A DNA stretch of 43,819 nucleotides from Thiotrichaceae bacterium. GTDB lineage: Bacteria > Pseudomonadota > Gammaproteobacteria > Thiotrichales > Thiotrichaceae. The notes beneath the pieces are model-generated. The model ran no database searches and was not told the origin of the DNA. It saw only the letters and a program-made list of their open reading frames with translations. A program made the position numbers and the translations under genes. The DNA lies in the NCBI GenBank assembly GCA_015486375.1, contig WFRR01000038.1, forward strand, positions 1-43,819, written 5' to 3'. Positions 17,561 to 25,762 of this stretch are shown piece after piece (the stretch's first letter is position 1; every line of letters begins with the position of its first letter).

Positions 17561-18895
17561 TTAACTTTTAATTGCCCATAACTCAAGTTCTAAATCAGGT
17601 AAGTTCGTGCCTATATGGATCGCCAAGCCCCCTGATGTTTTGAGTGCTTGCCAATATTTATTCTGCGTATGTACTTCAAAATAGGTAAAACCTGCATGGT
17701 AAGGAATTTGTCTAGGTGCAACCGCTAGGGGACTGATTTTAACGCCAGGCAAATGTGCATTAACTAAATTACGAATCACTTCCACCGTGGCAATCGTAGT
17801 TTGTTTAGGGAATTTACTGCGTACTTTTTCACTAGAAATATTGGCTTTAGCTGCCAATACAAAGCCTGCTGAATCCAGTAATGATTTATCTTTAAAGAGA
17901 CCGACCCAAATACCGAATTTATGTAATTTTAGCTCAATTGCAATCGCGCGTTGTTCCAATACTAAGCTTAAAGCCCGCCGAATTTCATCCATCACAGGCG
18001 TAAAAGAGGCATATAAATCGGTATGTTGATAGCTAGCCAGTTGAATCGGACGACGCTTCGTTTGGGTAAACGTAGCCAGCTCTCCTGCAAGTTCTACTGC
18101 TAATTTATACAGCTCTTCAGGGTGTAGCATTTTAAGCGTTCTAATATGTCTTAATAAACTCTCAAAACGATTGACTAATTGCAGCAGTAAAAAGTCGGAA
18201 ATTTCCGCAATTCCGCCTGTATTCGCTTCAACTAAACGAGTTGCTAAAGCTTCACCTCGGTGTTTAAGTAAGCCTTGAATTTCTTTAATAAAAGACCTTA
18301 AGATTGAACTAGCATCACAATGTAAAACCGTAGGAATATAATGATTATCCAAGCGAATCTGGCTGTCTTTATGTCGTTCAACAATATACGTTAAAGGAAT
18401 AGTAGAAAAAGCATTTTGTTTTTCTGTTTCAGGCAATAGAGAGATATTTAATATGCCTACTTGTAATTCAACTTGACTATCAATTTCTTCTGTATGTAAG
18501 TCTTTAGTATTCGTATCTTTAATTTTATAACGTGTTAGTGTTTTTTTATCCGACTCATAAGACATCTCATGTATTCCTGTTTGCATCAATGGTAATGCCA
18601 GTGAAATACGCGTGTTTTTCATTTCTTCAGGAATATCTAATGGTTCAGGTGCAGGAGTTGTATAGGGAATATCAAAGGGTGTTCCGTCAGGAAAAACACC
18701 TTGGCAATGTTCGATCGCCAATTTACCTAAGGCAAGCAAAGCTTTGTCAAAACTAATTTGCGTAATTCCCCAACTATACGGACGTAAACCACCACAACGG
18801 TATTCAATCCAATGTTGTAAAAATCGGTCTTGTTGTTGAAAGTGTTGTGGTCGAAGAAATAAACCCTCATGCCACACAACCCTATTTTTATCCAT
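17561..18895 (-). CDS. tssK: Type VI secretion baseplate protein TssK
   Basis: Connects the baseplate to the TssL/TssM membrane complex. The 444 residues open with the family signature VVWHEGLFLRPQHFQQQDRF. Later blocks include YRCGGLRPYSWGI, a long helical middle (LRHIRTLKMLHPEELYKLAVELAGELATF broken for reading) and the C-terminal YFEVHTQNKYWQALKTSGG region with IHIGTNLPDLELELWAI. AGGG lies 6 bases before the ATG. It sits 8 bases after tagH, and tssL follows. Confidence 0.95.
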   Translation of the reverse strand: MDKNRVVWHEGLFLRPQHFQQQDRFLQHWIEYRCGGLRPYSWGITQISFDKALLALGKLAIEHCQGVFPDGTPFDIPYTTPAPEPLDIPEEMKNTRISLALPLMQTGIHEMSYESDKKTLTRYKIKDTNTKDLHTEEIDSQVELQVGILNISLLPETEKQNAFSTIPLTYIVERHKDSQIRLDNHYIPTVLHCDASSILRSFIKEIQGLLKHRGEALATRLVEANTGGIAEISDFLLLQLVNRFESLLRHIRTLKMLHPEELYKLAVELAGELATFTQTKRRPIQLASYQHTDLYASFTPVMDEIRRALSLVLEQRAIAIELKLHKFGIWVGLFKDKSLLDSAGFVLAAKANISSEKVRSKFPKQTTIATVEVIRNLVNAHLPGVKISPLAVAPRQIPYHAGFTYFEVHTQNKYWQALKTSGGLAIHIGTNLPDLELELWAIKS

Positions 18896-18903
18896 GTTAT
18901 ACC

Positions 18904-20811
18904 CTAATTAGTGTTTGATTTTTTTAGAATAGCAATTTGTTGTTCATACGCTTTAGTAAACTCTAAGCCAAATAAACGATTAAAATCGTCTTCAGCTTCT
19001 TCTTGTATCGTTTCATATAATGCTTCAAACAATCCCCAAAGTTTCGCTTGACGACGTAGCGGAATAATGGCACTAATTGGACTATCTTTTTCTAAACGTG
19101 CACTGAGTTTTTTTGGTTCAAAGCGGGCTAGCATATAATTTAACGTCCCCTGTATTCCAGAAATTACTGCCAATTGGTGCGCTCTAATATCGTCATAAGC
19201 TTCTAGTAAAGATTGTTGTGGAGCAAGATAGCTTTCTTTTTGATCGACTAATAAGCGTAATAAAGCATCTTCGACCGTAATTGAAAACTTTAAGGGGTTG
19301 TTTTCAATTGGACGGATTGTGGTGACATCCATACGCATTTCATTTTTAATACTGGTACGAGAGTGTAAAATATCCAATGTTCCCTGAATACTGCTACGAA
19401 AAAGTTCGCCAATTTGCTTAAAATCCATTGATTCAGCAATCTTGTTTTCAATATCCTTATCATCAAGATTTAAACCCTGTAGAAACTGTTTAATTGAATC
19501 TTGATCTGTCTTTACATCATGAGCCATTGGCTTTTCAGAAATATTTCGAGCTTGAAAATCTTCTTCTTGAACTGTCTCTACATCCCGAACCCTTGGTTTC
19601 TCAAAAATATTGTTTTCTTGAATTTTTTTCTGGACAGAGGGCTTTTGTACTTGTGCAGGTTTAGGAATTGCTATATTTGGGTTGGGACGATTGCTCGGTG
19701 GATTAGGCTTTTTCTCTTCAGCAATATTGGTTGCATCACTATCACTGGGTTTTTCAATAGCGGGGGTTTGAATTTCAGTTTTATCTAGGGCTTGAATAGG
19801 TTCAGCAGTAGGTGGTTTTTCACCTAAACCTGCAAATAAATTATTGAAATCTGATTCTGGTTCTGATTGGTCAGTATCTACATCGACTGCGAAGCTTTTG
19901 GCTATATCCTGATTAAACCAATTTTCATCCCATTGCTCCTCAGATTGTGTTGATTCTGACGCTTGATTTTTCGATGAATGCTCTTTTTTAGTACTATCTT
20001 GTTCAAAAAAATTGCCATTCCAGCTTTGATCTTTACTTTGCTCAGATGATTCTACCCGACTTTCTAATCTAGACGCAGGTTTAGGTATTCTTTCACGTGG
20101 GGTTGCAACAACGGGAGGCGTGAAATTATCATCAATAATATCGGCTACTGGTATGGATGAGGGCTTATCGCTAGCACTGACGCTGGCTGAAAGATAATCG
20201 TCTTGCCACATATCGCCAAACGGGTCATTTTCAATATTTTCAGATTTAGGCGTAATAGCATTGTCATTCGAAAATTCATCACTAATGTCTGAGAAAGGAT
20301 CATCGCTCAGCGAGGCTTTATCGCTATATGAATGAGAATTTTGCTTAGAAAAAGGGTCATTATTACTATATGCATCAGTCTGTTGGTTAGCTAAAGGGTT
20401 ATCTATGCCTGAAGGTGAATCTGAACGATATGAATCCGTCTGTTGGTCGGTGAAGGGATTATCTGTAATTGAATGTGATGAATCTGCGGAAACAGGAATG
20501 CTCACACTGATTTCATAAATGCCCATTCGCAAGACATCGCCATCATTCAAAGAGGTAGAACACCCCTTACCTAAGGCCTGATCAGAGTGATTAACAAACA
20601 CCCCATTCGTACTGGTATCTGTCAGAATATACTGTGTGTCACGGTATTCAATCGTAGCATGTTGCCCTGATAGGTATTTTTGTTCATCGGGTAAAACCCA
20701 TGAATTACCTTGTCCTCTCCCAATACTGCCACTCTCCTGTCTAAATTCATGCTGAATTGAATGACGAGGCGTATATTGATCCGTTGATAAAACATTCAAA
20801 ACAAGTGTCAT
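18904..20811 (-). CDS. tagH: FHA-domain protein TagH of the type VI secretion system
   Basis: FHA domains bind phosphothreonine; TagH/Fha proteins are the substrate and reader of the PpkA-PppA switch. The 635 residues have an N-terminal FHA domain (about 25-95: SIGRGQGNSWVLPD, LSGQHATIEY, DTSTNGVFVN). A disordered Ser/Asp/Gln-rich linker of about 320 residues follows, with a degenerate repeat near 115-165 (NPFTDQQTDSYRSD, NPLANQQTDAYSNN, DPFSKQNSHSYSD). The C-terminal T6SS-FHA domain (about 425-630) contains the MDFKQIGELFRSSIQGTLDI helix and ends AEDDFNRLFGLEFTKAYE. It is the first gene of the leftward run, divergent from tssA. Confidence 0.92.
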   Translation of the reverse strand: MTLVLNVLSTDQYTPRHSIQHEFRQESGSIGRGQGNSWVLPDEQKYLSGQHATIEYRDTQYILTDTSTNGVFVNHSDQALGKGCSTSLNDGDVLRMGIYEISVSIPVSADSSHSITDNPFTDQQTDSYRSDSPSGIDNPLANQQTDAYSNNDPFSKQNSHSYSDKASLSDDPFSDISDEFSNDNAITPKSENIENDPFGDMWQDDYLSASVSASDKPSSIPVADIIDDNFTPPVVATPRERIPKPASRLESRVESSEQSKDQSWNGNFFEQDSTKKEHSSKNQASESTQSEEQWDENWFNQDIAKSFAVDVDTDQSEPESDFNNLFAGLGEKPPTAEPIQALDKTEIQTPAIEKPSDSDATNIAEEKKPNPPSNRPNPNIAIPKPAQVQKPSVQKKIQENNIFEKPRVRDVETVQEEDFQARNISEKPMAHDVKTDQDSIKQFLQGLNLDDKDIENKIAESMDFKQIGELFRSSIQGTLDILHSRTSIKNEMRMDVTTIRPIENNPLKFSITVEDALLRLLVDQKESYLAPQQSLLEAYDDIRAHQLAVISGIQGTLNYMLARFEPKKLSARLEKDSPISAIIPLRRQAKLWGLFEALYETIQEEAEDDFNRLFGLEFTKAYEQQIAILKKSNTN

Positions 20812-20874
20812 AGTAGTTTATCTATATTCAATAATAATTATGAAAAAATAGCGAAGGAATGTAACAGAACTTAA

Positions 20875-20902
20875 CTATACTTATTGGATGATTTAAGTAT
20901 AG
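20875..20902. promoter_or_regulatory. Inverted-repeat operator candidate between tagH and tssA
   Basis: Perfect 9-base arms CTATACTTA (20875-20883) and TAAGTATAG (20894-20902) surround a 10-base spacer, so half-site centres are 19 bases apart. The left arm overlaps TATACT (20876-20881), a 5-of-6 match to a -10 box for the tssA direction, without a matching -35. It ends 41 bases before the tssA ATG. A dimeric repressor site or a leader hairpin are both possible. Confidence 0.5.
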
Positions 20903-20943
20903 ATCAAGATAATTATTTTACATCTGGTACAGGAATTTTTCTT

Positions 20944-21996
20944 ATGTTAAATATTGACAGCCTATTAGGTGAAATTAGTGATATTTCACCCTGTGGTGCA
21001 GACCTAGAATATGATTCTTTATTCACTGAAATGGAAAGGGCTAAAAGAGGTACAGAAACCCAACAAATGGGTAATGCTGTGAATGAGGGTGAACCGCCTG
21101 ATTGGCGTTTGGTTAAAAAGAATGCCATTAGTTTATTAAAACAAAGTCACGATGTCCGTATTGCTACCACGCTTAGTATGGCAATGTTGCATATTCATGG
21201 TTTTGCAGGTATGGCAAAAGGTATGACTTTATTAACAGGTTTAATAGAGACTTACTGGGAATGTATTTACCCTGAACATGATCCTTATGATGACTACCCT
21301 ATTGAGCGAGTTAATGCTTTAAGTGAGCTGTCTTATCCAACCTTTGTACTCGTGGTGAAAAAACAGCCCTTAGTTTTTGCAAAAGGTCTCGGTAGTTTTA
21401 GCTTTTATGATATTCAGTATGCTTTAGAACACAGTGGTGAGAAAGCAACTGAAGATCATCCTGATACAGCATTAATTAATGCAGCTTTTCAAGCCTGCGA
21501 ACTTGATCTGTTAGAAGATACTCGCAAAGCCATTGCCGATATATTAGTTACTTTTGAACAAATCAGTCATTCATTACGAACCGCAATAGGGGCAGAATAT
21601 GCACCTAACTTTTCTGCTATTACACAATTATTTAAAGAAATAGAACAGAAATTACAAAGTCATTTACCTGAACCAGAAGCCCTTACCGAAGTCGCGAGTG
21701 CATCAGAACCACTGGATGATGAAGCTAATCAAAATGTACAAAACGCAGTAATTAATTCCGCTCCCATTCCTGTTCAACGTCTAAGTAGTATAGAGAATAG
21801 AGAAGATGTTAATGATGCTTTGGATAAAATTTGTAAATACTATGAAAAATATGAACCAGGTAGCCCTGTTCCTTTATTTCTAAAACGCGCGCAACGCTTA
21901 GTGGATAAAAGCTTTGTGGAATTGATGGAAGATTTATCGCCGAATAGTATTAATGATTTAGTGCAACTATTTGGAATTAAAGATGAAAATCAATAA
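20944..21996 (+). CDS. tssA: Type VI secretion protein TssA (ImpA family)
   Basis: TssA nucleates or caps sheath and tube assembly. ATG 20944 with AGGA 9 bases upstream is chosen over a TTG at 20884; this gives 350 residues. The ImpA N-terminal domain spans about 5-140: ISPCGADLEYDSLF, the GEPPDWRLV segment, and ETYWECIYPEHDPYDDYPIE. A Glu-rich linker near 245 leads to the short C-terminal region IENREDVNDALDKICKYYEK, YEPGSPVPLFLKRAQRLVDKSF and FVELMEDL. It heads the rightward tssA-pppA-ppkA run. Confidence 0.93.
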   Translation: MLNIDSLLGEISDISPCGADLEYDSLFTEMERAKRGTETQQMGNAVNEGEPPDWRLVKKNAISLLKQSHDVRIATTLSMAMLHIHGFAGMAKGMTLLTGLIETYWECIYPEHDPYDDYPIERVNALSELSYPTFVLVVKKQPLVFAKGLGSFSFYDIQYALEHSGEKATEDHPDTALINAAFQACELDLLEDTRKAIADILVTFEQISHSLRTAIGAEYAPNFSAITQLFKEIEQKLQSHLPEPEALTEVASASEPLDDEANQNVQNAVINSAPIPVQRLSSIENREDVNDALDKICKYYEKYEPGSPVPLFLKRAQRLVDKSFVELMEDLSPNSINDLVQLFGIKDENQ

Positions 21997-22069
21997 ATCT
22001 GTGTATTAATTAATTATTTTTTTAATCCCTATTAATAATAAAAATTCTAATTCAGCGAGTAGCGACACT

Positions 22070-22819
22070 ATGTTATGGAATCTTCGTAAAAAATATCAAT
22101 ATACATCCTTAGGTATCAGTGATAAAGGTCAAGTACGTGATCATAATGAAGATGCTTTCTTAGATAAAAATGAACAGGCAATCTGGGTAGTTGCCGATGG
22201 CGCAGGTGGACATGAGTCAGGCGAAGTTGCCAGTCATATGATCGTTGAGTCCCTATCTAAAATTGAAAAAAAATTAATTCTCAATCAAGCCGCAAAAGAT
22301 ATTAAACAACGCTTATCTTATGTAAACAGCCAGTTAATCCGATTAAGTGGCGGTGAAAGCTCGAATCAATTAATTGCGAGTACAGTATGTATTTTAGTAA
22401 TTCGTAAAAATAAATGTGTCTGTCTTTGGTCAGGTGATAGCAGAATTTATTTATATCGTAATAAAAAATTGACCTTACTCACTCCTGATCATAATCGTGC
22501 TGATGAATTTATTGCAGCAGGATTTACGCCAGAAGAAGTTGAAAAACACCCGATTGCACAACAATTAACTCATGCTGTGGGGGTTGAAGAACCTTTATTT
22601 TTAGATCAGCAGTTCTGTGAGGTACAAGAAAATGACCTGTTTTTGCTGTGTAGTGATGGAATTTATAAAGAATTAACTGAAAGAGAAATTGAAGAATATT
22701 TACAAGAAGAAAAGGAGGTCAATGCTAGCGTTCGTGACCTCACCAATATCGCGATGAAACGAGGTGCGCGCGACAATATTACGGCACTGCTGGTTAACGT
22801 TAGTCGTTGTATGAATTAA
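22070..22819 (+). CDS. pppA: PP2C-type protein phosphatase PppA of the T6SS switch
   Basis: Mn/Mg-dependent Ser/Thr phosphatase expected to reverse PpkA phosphorylation. The 249 residues carry the metal and phosphate motifs of the Stp/PppA group: VRDHNEDAFL, WVVADGAGGHESGEVAS, LWSGDSRIYLYR, LTHAVGVEE, LFLLCSDGIYKELTEREI and ARDNITALLVNV. It is a single-domain soluble protein of normal size. It follows tssA after 73 bases and precedes ppkA by 38 bases. Confidence 0.92.
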   Translation: MLWNLRKKYQYTSLGISDKGQVRDHNEDAFLDKNEQAIWVVADGAGGHESGEVASHMIVESLSKIEKKLILNQAAKDIKQRLSYVNSQLIRLSGGESSNQLIASTVCILVIRKNKCVCLWSGDSRIYLYRNKKLTLLTPDHNRADEFIAAGFTPEEVEKHPIAQQLTHAVGVEEPLFLDQQFCEVQENDLFLLCSDGIYKELTEREIEEYLQEEKEVNASVRDLTNIAMKRGARDNITALLVNVSRCMN

Positions 22820-22832
22820 AATAATATAAAAT

Positions 22833-22854
22833 TTACCTCGATTTTTAGAGGTAA
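22833..22854 (+). promoter_or_regulatory. Hairpin covering the ppkA ribosome binding site
   Basis: Arms TTACCTC (22833-22839) and GAGGTAA (22848-22854) pair perfectly over 7 bases with an 8-base loop. The right arm contains the GAGGT Shine-Dalgarno sequence of ppkA (ATG at 22858), so the folded RNA would hide the ribosome site. There is no T-run, so it is not a terminator. Confidence 0.5.
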
Positions 22855-22857
22855 GTA

Positions 22858-24879
22858 ATGAAAATCAAAAATTATAAGATAAAACAGGAAATTGGCAAAG
22901 GGGGTATGGCAACCGTTTACCTTGGAGAGCATATTAGTCTCAAACGTGATGCAGCTCTTAAAATTATGTCACCTGAACTTGCTGCTAATAAGCAATTTGA
23001 GCAAAGTTTTTTAAAAGAAGGCGAAATTGTTGCCAAGCTAGAACATCTTAATATTGTTGGAATTTATGATATTGGTAGAACGGAAGATGATGCAAGTTCT
23101 TTTATGGCAATGGAATATTTGCGCGGTGGTAGTCTTAAAGAAAAAATAGATAATAATGAATCCAATCATCAGGGCTTAGAATATCAACAATGTGAAGATA
23201 TTTTGACACAAGTCGGAGCAGGTTTAGGGCATGCTCATCAACATGATTTTGTACATCGTGATATTAAACCCGCTAATATTTTATTTCGTCAAGATGGCAC
23301 CGCCGTACTGACTGATTTTGGTATTGCGAAATTACAAGATAGTGTAGGAGATTTAACCCGTTTAGGTTATACCCTTGGCACATTGCAATATATGAGTCCT
23401 GAACAAGCCAGTACCACAGAATTAGATCAACGTTCTGATATATATAGTTTGGGCTTAGTGTTCTATGAAATGTTGACGGGGCATAAAGCTTATAACGCCG
23501 ATACAACCGCTCAAGCCATCTATCAACATGTCAATGAGCCACCGCCCTACTTACCCAATCAATATGCTTATCTACAACCTGTTATTGACAAAGTACTGGC
23601 TAAAAATCCAGATGATCGTTTTTCTACTGTCGATGATTTTGTCACAGCGGTTAAAAACGTGGATAAAAATGCGTATTTAGCCGATGATAAAACAGTTATT
23701 TATAATGCCGCTACTCCCGTTAAAATGGCTAAACAGACAGTGAGTTCCAGTCAATCAGGTAAGTCATCATCTTCCTTAGTTAAACACCCCTTATTTATAA
23801 GCTCGATAATTGGAGTGATTGCCTTATCAGTATTTGCTTTTTTACTCTCTTCTGCTGAAGAAGATGATAGTAACCTAGCTAGCAATGCCACTAATTCTAA
23901 TTTTATTTCAGAAAATTCAATTAAAATTGAAGCTAGCAAAGACATTGACACTAATTCAGAAGAAAACCTGAAAGAACAGGAACCTAAGGGTCAATTGGAA
24001 AATACAGAGATAGATGCAGAAAGTAATATAAAAATAGATACAGAAAATAGTATAGAAGTAGAGAAACCCTCTAAGCCTGATAAACCTGAAAAAGCAAAGT
24101 TTGGAATATTGAAGCTAAAAGCAATTTCTCAAAAAACGGGTAAACCTATTAAAGCTGATTTTATTGTTAAACGAATAGATAAAACAGCGTTTCAACAACA
24201 AAGTTCCAATACTTCGCTCAGCCATGCTGTACTCAATATTCTGATTTCACCCGCTGCAGCACAAAAAACATATTCCATGAAAAAAGGTACAAAGAAGTTG
24301 CGAGTGCTTGACGTTTATTCAGCCCAATTTAAACTGGCGGTGGGTCACTATAAAATAACGGTAAAAAATACATATTCAAGTGTTAGAAAAACAGTTTCCA
24401 TACAATCTGATCAAGCATTATCAAAGGAAATAATACTTAAATCTAAGCCTGAACCCAAACTTGAACCAGTGGAAGAAGTCTCTTCTACACCACCTAATCA
24501 GCCCACTCCAGTGACTAGTGAAACTGAAAGCCCAGATCCAACGGATAATAATCCAAATACAGGTAATCCAACAAACAGCAACTCAGATAATACTGTTCCT
24601 AATACAGACAGTAACGTGGGCAATCCAACAGACAATAATTCAGATAATACTGCTCCTAATACAGACAGTAACGTGGGCAATCCAATAGACAATAACTCAG
24701 ATAGTACTATTCCTAATACGGATAGTAACTCTGACAATAATATGCCATCAACAGGAGATAATTCAGTGGATGAAAATCCTGATAGTAATACCTCTACAGA
24801 AAATCAACCACTACCCATATTATTGGATAAATTAAAGATACCCAAAGAGATACAGGAAGTGATCAAGATTATAAAATAG
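22858..24879 (+). CDS. ppkA: Membrane-anchored Ser/Thr protein kinase PpkA
   Basis: Hanks-type kinase expected to phosphorylate TagH and so switch on the T6SS. The 673 residues have a kinase domain at about 6-265 with IGKGGMATVYLG, Lys35 in AALKIM, HRDIKPANIL (133-142), LTDFGIAKL and the MSPEQAS segment. One membrane helix follows (about 308-330). The outside part has a beta-rich segment (about 405-530: GILKLKAISQKTGKPIKADF to GHYKITVKNTYSSVRKTVSI) and an Asn/Asp/Thr-rich tail with 19-residue repeats. I do not see the von Willebrand domain found in some PpkA proteins. It converges with the heme-HAMP gene, leaving 10 bases between stops. Confidence 0.88.
   Translation: MKIKNYKIKQEIGKGGMATVYLGEHISLKRDAALKIMSPELAANKQFEQSFLKEGEIVAKLEHLNIVGIYDIGRTEDDASSFMAMEYLRGGSLKEKIDNNESNHQGLEYQQCEDILTQVGAGLGHAHQHDFVHRDIKPANILFRQDGTAVLTDFGIAKLQDSVGDLTRLGYTLGTLQYMSPEQASTTELDQRSDIYSLGLVFYEMLTGHKAYNADTTAQAIYQHVNEPPPYLPNQYAYLQPVIDKVLAKNPDDRFSTVDDFVTAVKNVDKNAYLADDKTVIYNAATPVKMAKQTVSSSQSGKSSSSLVKHPLFISSIIGVIALSVFAFLLSSAEEDDSNLASNATNSNFISENSIKIEASKDIDTNSEENLKEQEPKGQLENTEIDAESNIKIDTENSIEVEKPSKPDKPEKAKFGILKLKAISQKTGKPIKADFIVKRIDKTAFQQQSSNTSLSHAVLNILISPAAAQKTYSMKKGTKKLRVLDVYSAQFKLAVGHYKITVKNTYSSVRKTVSIQSDQALSKEIILKSKPEPKLEPVEEVSSTPPNQPTPVTSETESPDPTDNNPNTGNPTNSNSDNTVPNTDSNVGNPTDNNSDNTAPNTDSNVGNPIDNNSDSTIPNTDSNSDNNMPSTGDNSVDENPDSNTSTENQPLPILLDKLKIPKEIQEVIKIIK
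24583..24741 (+). repeat. 57-base tandem repeat inside ppkA
   Basis: Two full units (24583-24639, 24640-24696) and a 45-base third unit encode SDNT(V/A)PNTDSNVGNP(T/I)DNN, with a diverged relic just upstream (GNPTNSN). The array keeps the reading frame and lies in the predicted extracytoplasmic tail. Copy number is likely variable between strains. Confidence 0.85.
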
Positions 24880-24889
24880 ATAGTATTGT

Positions 24890-25762
24890 TTAAGCTCCGA
24901 GCATACTCATTGCTTTTTCTAGGCTGCGTTTCATTCGATTAAATGATGCACCTAGGATAGCAATTTCATTTTTACCCTTATCATTAAATTCAGGTAAATC
25001 TTCTTCGCCTTTACTCATTCTATCGGCAACATCTGCCATTTTTATAATAGGTTTAACTACTAAAAAGTGTAATAAAACATTTAAGATAATGATAATAAAA
25101 ACAAATATCGCTGCTAAGACACTCATAAATAGTACGAATGCTTCATTCGCATTTTGAATAGGAATTTCCATTGGTACAGTAATAATTTGTGCGCCAACAA
25201 CCTCATTTAATTTCCAGCCGAAACCATTTGCTGTGCCGTATAGTTTAATCATTGATTCAGGTGCAGCATCAACAGTGCTATGACAATTTAAACAGGCTGG
25301 ATTGGTTATTTTAATGGGGCTGGCAAAATAAAGTGATTCACCTGACAAACCTTGCCGTTTTCCAAATACCTGTTTCAATTCACTATCATTATTAAAACGT
25401 TGAATAATATCATGTTCCCAATCAATGGCACGGTTACGGGGGTTAGTTGGATTTAAGGTCGCTTCTTTATAAGTGTATTCAGGATATTTTTTTCGCAAAC
25501 GATCAAACGTTTGTGTAGCGGCATAAGCAGGTACAGTTTGTGGTAAAAAATTACGCTTATTTTGTACTTTGAGTAAGGGGCGAACTTCCTTGACCGTATA
25601 AGCACGCATTGCAAGTGCAGATTCCATCATAATTTTAGCGCGATCGAGAATTTCTTTTTGAGCATTGTTTTGCAAAATGGTATAAGAACTTATTCCTGCA
25701 ATTGCAAATCCAATCAACAATACCAAAATTATAATTAAATTAAATTTTAATGCGAGTTTCAT
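24890..25762 (-). CDS. c-type-heme (DUF3365-like) membrane sensor with a terminal HAMP domain
   Basis: The 290 residues have an N-terminal membrane helix (about 9-30) and a periplasmic domain (about 31-205) like the Tll0287/DUF3365 family, with one haem-binding motif CLNCH at 157-161. A second membrane helix (about 209-235) and a HAMP domain (about 236-285: VKPIIKMADVADRMSKGE to NEIAILGASFNRMKRSLEKAM) follow, and the protein stops there. No kinase, GGDEF or methyl-accepting domain is attached, so output must pass to a partner. The start is firm: AAGGAGAG precedes the ATG, and the ATG overlaps the stop of the upstream gene (TAATG). Confidence 0.85.
   Translation of the reverse strand: MKLALKFNLIIILVLLIGFAIAGISSYTILQNNAQKEILDRAKIMMESALAMRAYTVKEVRPLLKVQNKRNFLPQTVPAYAATQTFDRLRKKYPEYTYKEATLNPTNPRNRAIDWEHDIIQRFNNDSELKQVFGKRQGLSGESLYFASPIKITNPACLNCHSTVDAAPESMIKLYGTANGFGWKLNEVVGAQIITVPMEIPIQNANEAFVLFMSVLAAIFVFIIIILNVLLHFLVVKPIIKMADVADRMSKGEEDLPEFNDKGKNEIAILGASFNRMKRSLEKAMSMLGA

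Noticed and set aside
20921-20940. TGGTAC-N5-TTTTT, a weak resemblance to a sigma-54 promoter before tssA
   Set aside because: The GC half is imperfect, TTGCA is missing, and the AGGA part serves as the tssA ribosome site.
24498-24737. Minus-strand open frame of 79 codons rich in Leu-Ser-Val repeats
   Set aside because: It is the antisense shadow of the 57-base repeats in ppkA and has no ribosome site.
24583-24741. CRISPR array
   Set aside because: The repeats are contiguous 57-base coding units with no unique spacers; no cas genes are present.
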